Source: an uncultured Anaerolineales bacterium
Lineage (GTDB): Bacteria; Chloroflexota; Anaerolineae; Anaerolineales; Villigracilaceae
Direction: 5' to 3'
DNA length: 42,370 nt
Assembly: GCA_937960595.1 (NCBI GenBank)
Contig: CALGPL010000023.1
Coordinates: 1 to 42,370, forward strand
Shown here: positions 40,912 through 42,370 of the stretch, in pieces
How the letters are laid out: each line of letters opens with the position of its first letter
How positions within the stretch are numbered: the stretch's first letter is position 1
Notes under the pieces: generated by a model
Databases searched by the model: none
What the model was told of the DNA's origin: nothing
The model's input: only the letters and a program-made list of their open reading frames with translations
Made by a program: the position numbers and the translations under genes

Positions 40912-42336
40912 TCACTTCCCTTCTGCCAGCGACCACAGGAACTCGGCCGTCCGGCGCGTGGCGCTGCCGTCCAGGTAGGTCACCTCGCTCTCGACGAAGG
41001 CCCGCCGCTCGGCCCGATCCAGGCCGGGGTCAGAGAGATAGGCCTCCAGGGCGGCGCGCAGTTCGTCGGGAGTCAGGGCCAGTTTGCCGGCTTTCATCTT
41101 GTTGACGCGGGCCGCCGTCGGCCAGCCGGGCACCTCGTGGAGCGGGACCCAGAATTCATTCTTCCAGCCGCCCGGCACGTCAATGCAGGCGCTGACGAAA
41201 GGCTTGTCATGCAAGGCGGCTTCCACGACCATGGTCGAATAGACCGTCACCAGCACGTCACAGTAGGCCAGCATAGACGCCTTTTCGGGAAAGTCCTCGC
41301 CCGAATAGCGCTCCAGCCCGCCCGGCACTTCGGCCGGCTCGACCACGTGGACATCGGGAAAACGGCGGGCTACCTCGTAGATGGCCTGGGCTTCCTGGCG
41401 GTAATGTTTCTGCGACTTGAAATGGTTGGGGTGCAAACGAATCAGCAACTGGGCCGGCCGGCTGAGTTCGCCCAGGGTGCGCGCCAGGAGTTCGATCAGG
41501 TGCAGATTGGGCGAGATGCTCAAGGCCGTGGCGGCGAAGGCGACCAGTTTCTTGCGCGGGTCGAGGTGATGCCGGCGGAAATACTCCTCTCGCCCGATCT
41601 GCCAGCGGCCATCCAGATAGCCATCGTAGAGCGGCATGCCGCCGATGTGAATCTTGTCTTCCGGCCAGTCCACGCCCGCCGCCATTTCCCACTTATGCAC
41701 CTCCGACCAGACGTTGACGTATTCGACCCGCGCCCCGGGCAGCCCCTGGCTGCTGGGATTATCCCAGCCGACGATGACCGTCGCCGTGCGGATGCCGCGC
41801 CGGATGGCCTCGCGCAGCAGGAACTGATCCTCGCGCCAGCCGGCGGTGTTGGAGACGATCAGATCGGGCCGGTAGCGGTCGAACAGGTCGCCATAGAGGT
41901 CGGTGGTGAAGTAGCGGTGGAGGCCATCCACGAACAGGCGGCGCGCCCGCCGCGAGCGGCGCAAGAGCCAGATGACCGGCCGCACGAAACGGTAGAGAAT
42001 CTTTTGCCAGGTGGGAGCGTAATTCTCCTTGCGCTTGCGGTGCGTGTCCACGTAGGTCAGCGGGATGGCGCGGTCGGCGCTGGCGCGGCGGATGTACTCC
42101 AGCACCGTCTGCAGCCGGGAGAGATGACGATGGCGGTAGGCCTCCACGCGGTCATCGCGAATACTTTCGACCAGAACGTTGCCGCGCTGGTATTTTTGGC
42201 GGGTGAAAGCCAGCATCGCCTCAGGGACGAGCACCACCAGGCGGGCGCCGCGTTCGACGAGCAGGCGCGCCAGGTCGGTCTCGAAGAAATAGGCCAGCGG
42301 CAAACCAAAATCCAGACAGATGAAAATCGTTTTCAT
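40912..42336 (-). CDS. GT-B glycosyl/glycerophosphotransferase-like protein, paralogue of 32633-34087
   Basis: 474 residues from ATG 42336. The C-terminal half has LLIRLHPNHFKSQ, RYSGEDFPEKASMLAYCDVL and VTVYSTMVVEAALHDKP, and the N-terminal half has VGWDNPSSQGLPGARVEY, all shared with the protein at 32633-34087. Both also share a R-x-FVES/FIEAE-type tail. It is soluble with a basic segment (LLRRSRRARR) that may bind membrane. It heads the neuB-neuC-neuA operon in this window. A TTGATA sequence at 42370-42365 could be a -35 box at the window edge. Confidence 0.75.
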   Translation of the reverse strand: MKTIFICLDFGLPLAYFFETDLARLLVERGARLVVLVPEAMLAFTRQKYQRGNVLVESIRDDRVEAYRHRHLSRLQTVLEYIRRASADRAIPLTYVDTHRKRKENYAPTWQKILYRFVRPVIWLLRRSRRARRLFVDGLHRYFTTDLYGDLFDRYRPDLIVSNTAGWREDQFLLREAIRRGIRTATVIVGWDNPSSQGLPGARVEYVNVWSEVHKWEMAAGVDWPEDKIHIGGMPLYDGYLDGRWQIGREEYFRRHHLDPRKKLVAFAATALSISPNLHLIELLARTLGELSRPAQLLIRLHPNHFKSQKHYRQEAQAIYEVARRFPDVHVVEPAEVPGGLERYSGEDFPEKASMLAYCDVLVTVYSTMVVEAALHDKPFVSACIDVPGGWKNEFWVPLHEVPGWPTAARVNKMKAGKLALTPDELRAALEAYLSDPGLDRAERRAFVESEVTYLDGSATRRTAEFLWSLAEGK

Positions 42337-42370
42337 GCTCTCGTCGTATCCTGATAAGACTCGATATCAA

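Noticed and set aside
1-42370. Prophage, transposon or integron
   Set aside because: No transposase, integrase, att-like duplication or phage structural motifs seen on either strand.

Overview
This window is a GC-rich bacterial chromosome segment, almost all of it coding. A dense cell-surface glycan biosynthesis region fills about 3.0 kb to the right edge, next to ordinary chromosomal genes at the left edge. I see no rRNA, tRNA, CRISPR array, insertion sequence or integrase, and no stretch over 300 bases without a gene. The largest gap (7056-7241, 186 bp) is filled with tandem repeats. A member of the Chloroflexota (Anaerolineae-like) is my best guess, from gene style, the CGGATT-rich intergenic repeats and the NarL-type GAF histidine kinase. 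No phylogenetic marker gene is present, so this is a weak inference.

Layout. 1-393 is the 3' end of an rdgB/HAM1-type nucleotide pyrophosphatase. 394-2937 holds an alpha/beta hydrolase and an orphan NarL-type sensor kinase, both leftward. 3022-12809 is a leftward run: glycosyltransferases (GT2, GT39-like), an FkbM methyltransferase, a DUF115/GT42-like protein, an SDR, a 2-hydroxyacid dehydrogenase, a CMP-sugar synthetase, a GT2 and a DUF4910-type metallo-hydrolase. 12881-13606 is the only rightward gene inside the cluster, a SAM methyltransferase with its own promoter candidate and a clear intrinsic terminator. 13656-15906 encodes an AAC(3)-family acyltransferase, an amino acid:[carrier protein] ligase of class II aaRS fold, and its acyl carrier protein. 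15913-25890 carries a Wzy/O-antigen-ligase-type protein, a Wzz-like protein without kinase domain, a WecA/TagO-like initiating transferase, several GT4/GT2 enzymes, a second DUF115/GT42-like protein and a capsule-type GT. 25891-34087 and 34096-42336 hold nonulosonic-acid (sialic-acid-like) synthesis genes mixed with modifying enzymes and glycosyltransferases. The genes are tightly coupled: most overlap by ATGA or TGATG or sit within about 10 bp.

How the genes could work together. The WecA-like enzyme starts a repeat unit on undecaprenyl phosphate. Cytoplasmic GT2/GT4/capsule-type enzymes extend it. The Wzy/Wzz-type pair would polymerise it and set chain length; no Wzx flippase is visible here. 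At least one nonulosonic acid is probably made by NeuC-NeuB-NeuA (37973-40907). A second may be made by an animal-type 9-phosphate route, with a SAF-less synthase plus a fused cytidylyltransferase-HAD phosphatase (25891-28064). The two DUF115 proteins resemble CST-type (GT42) sialyltransferases and are candidates for transferring these sugars. A GDP-mannose 3,5-epimerase homologue suggests an L-gulose or L-galactose unit. Methyl-, acyl- and possibly aminoacyl-transfer enzymes would decorate the polymer.

The most interesting unit is 13656-15906. It looks like a carrier-protein route that could load an amino acid and pass it to a sugar amine of the surface glycan. All functions are read from motifs by eye; no database search was run.
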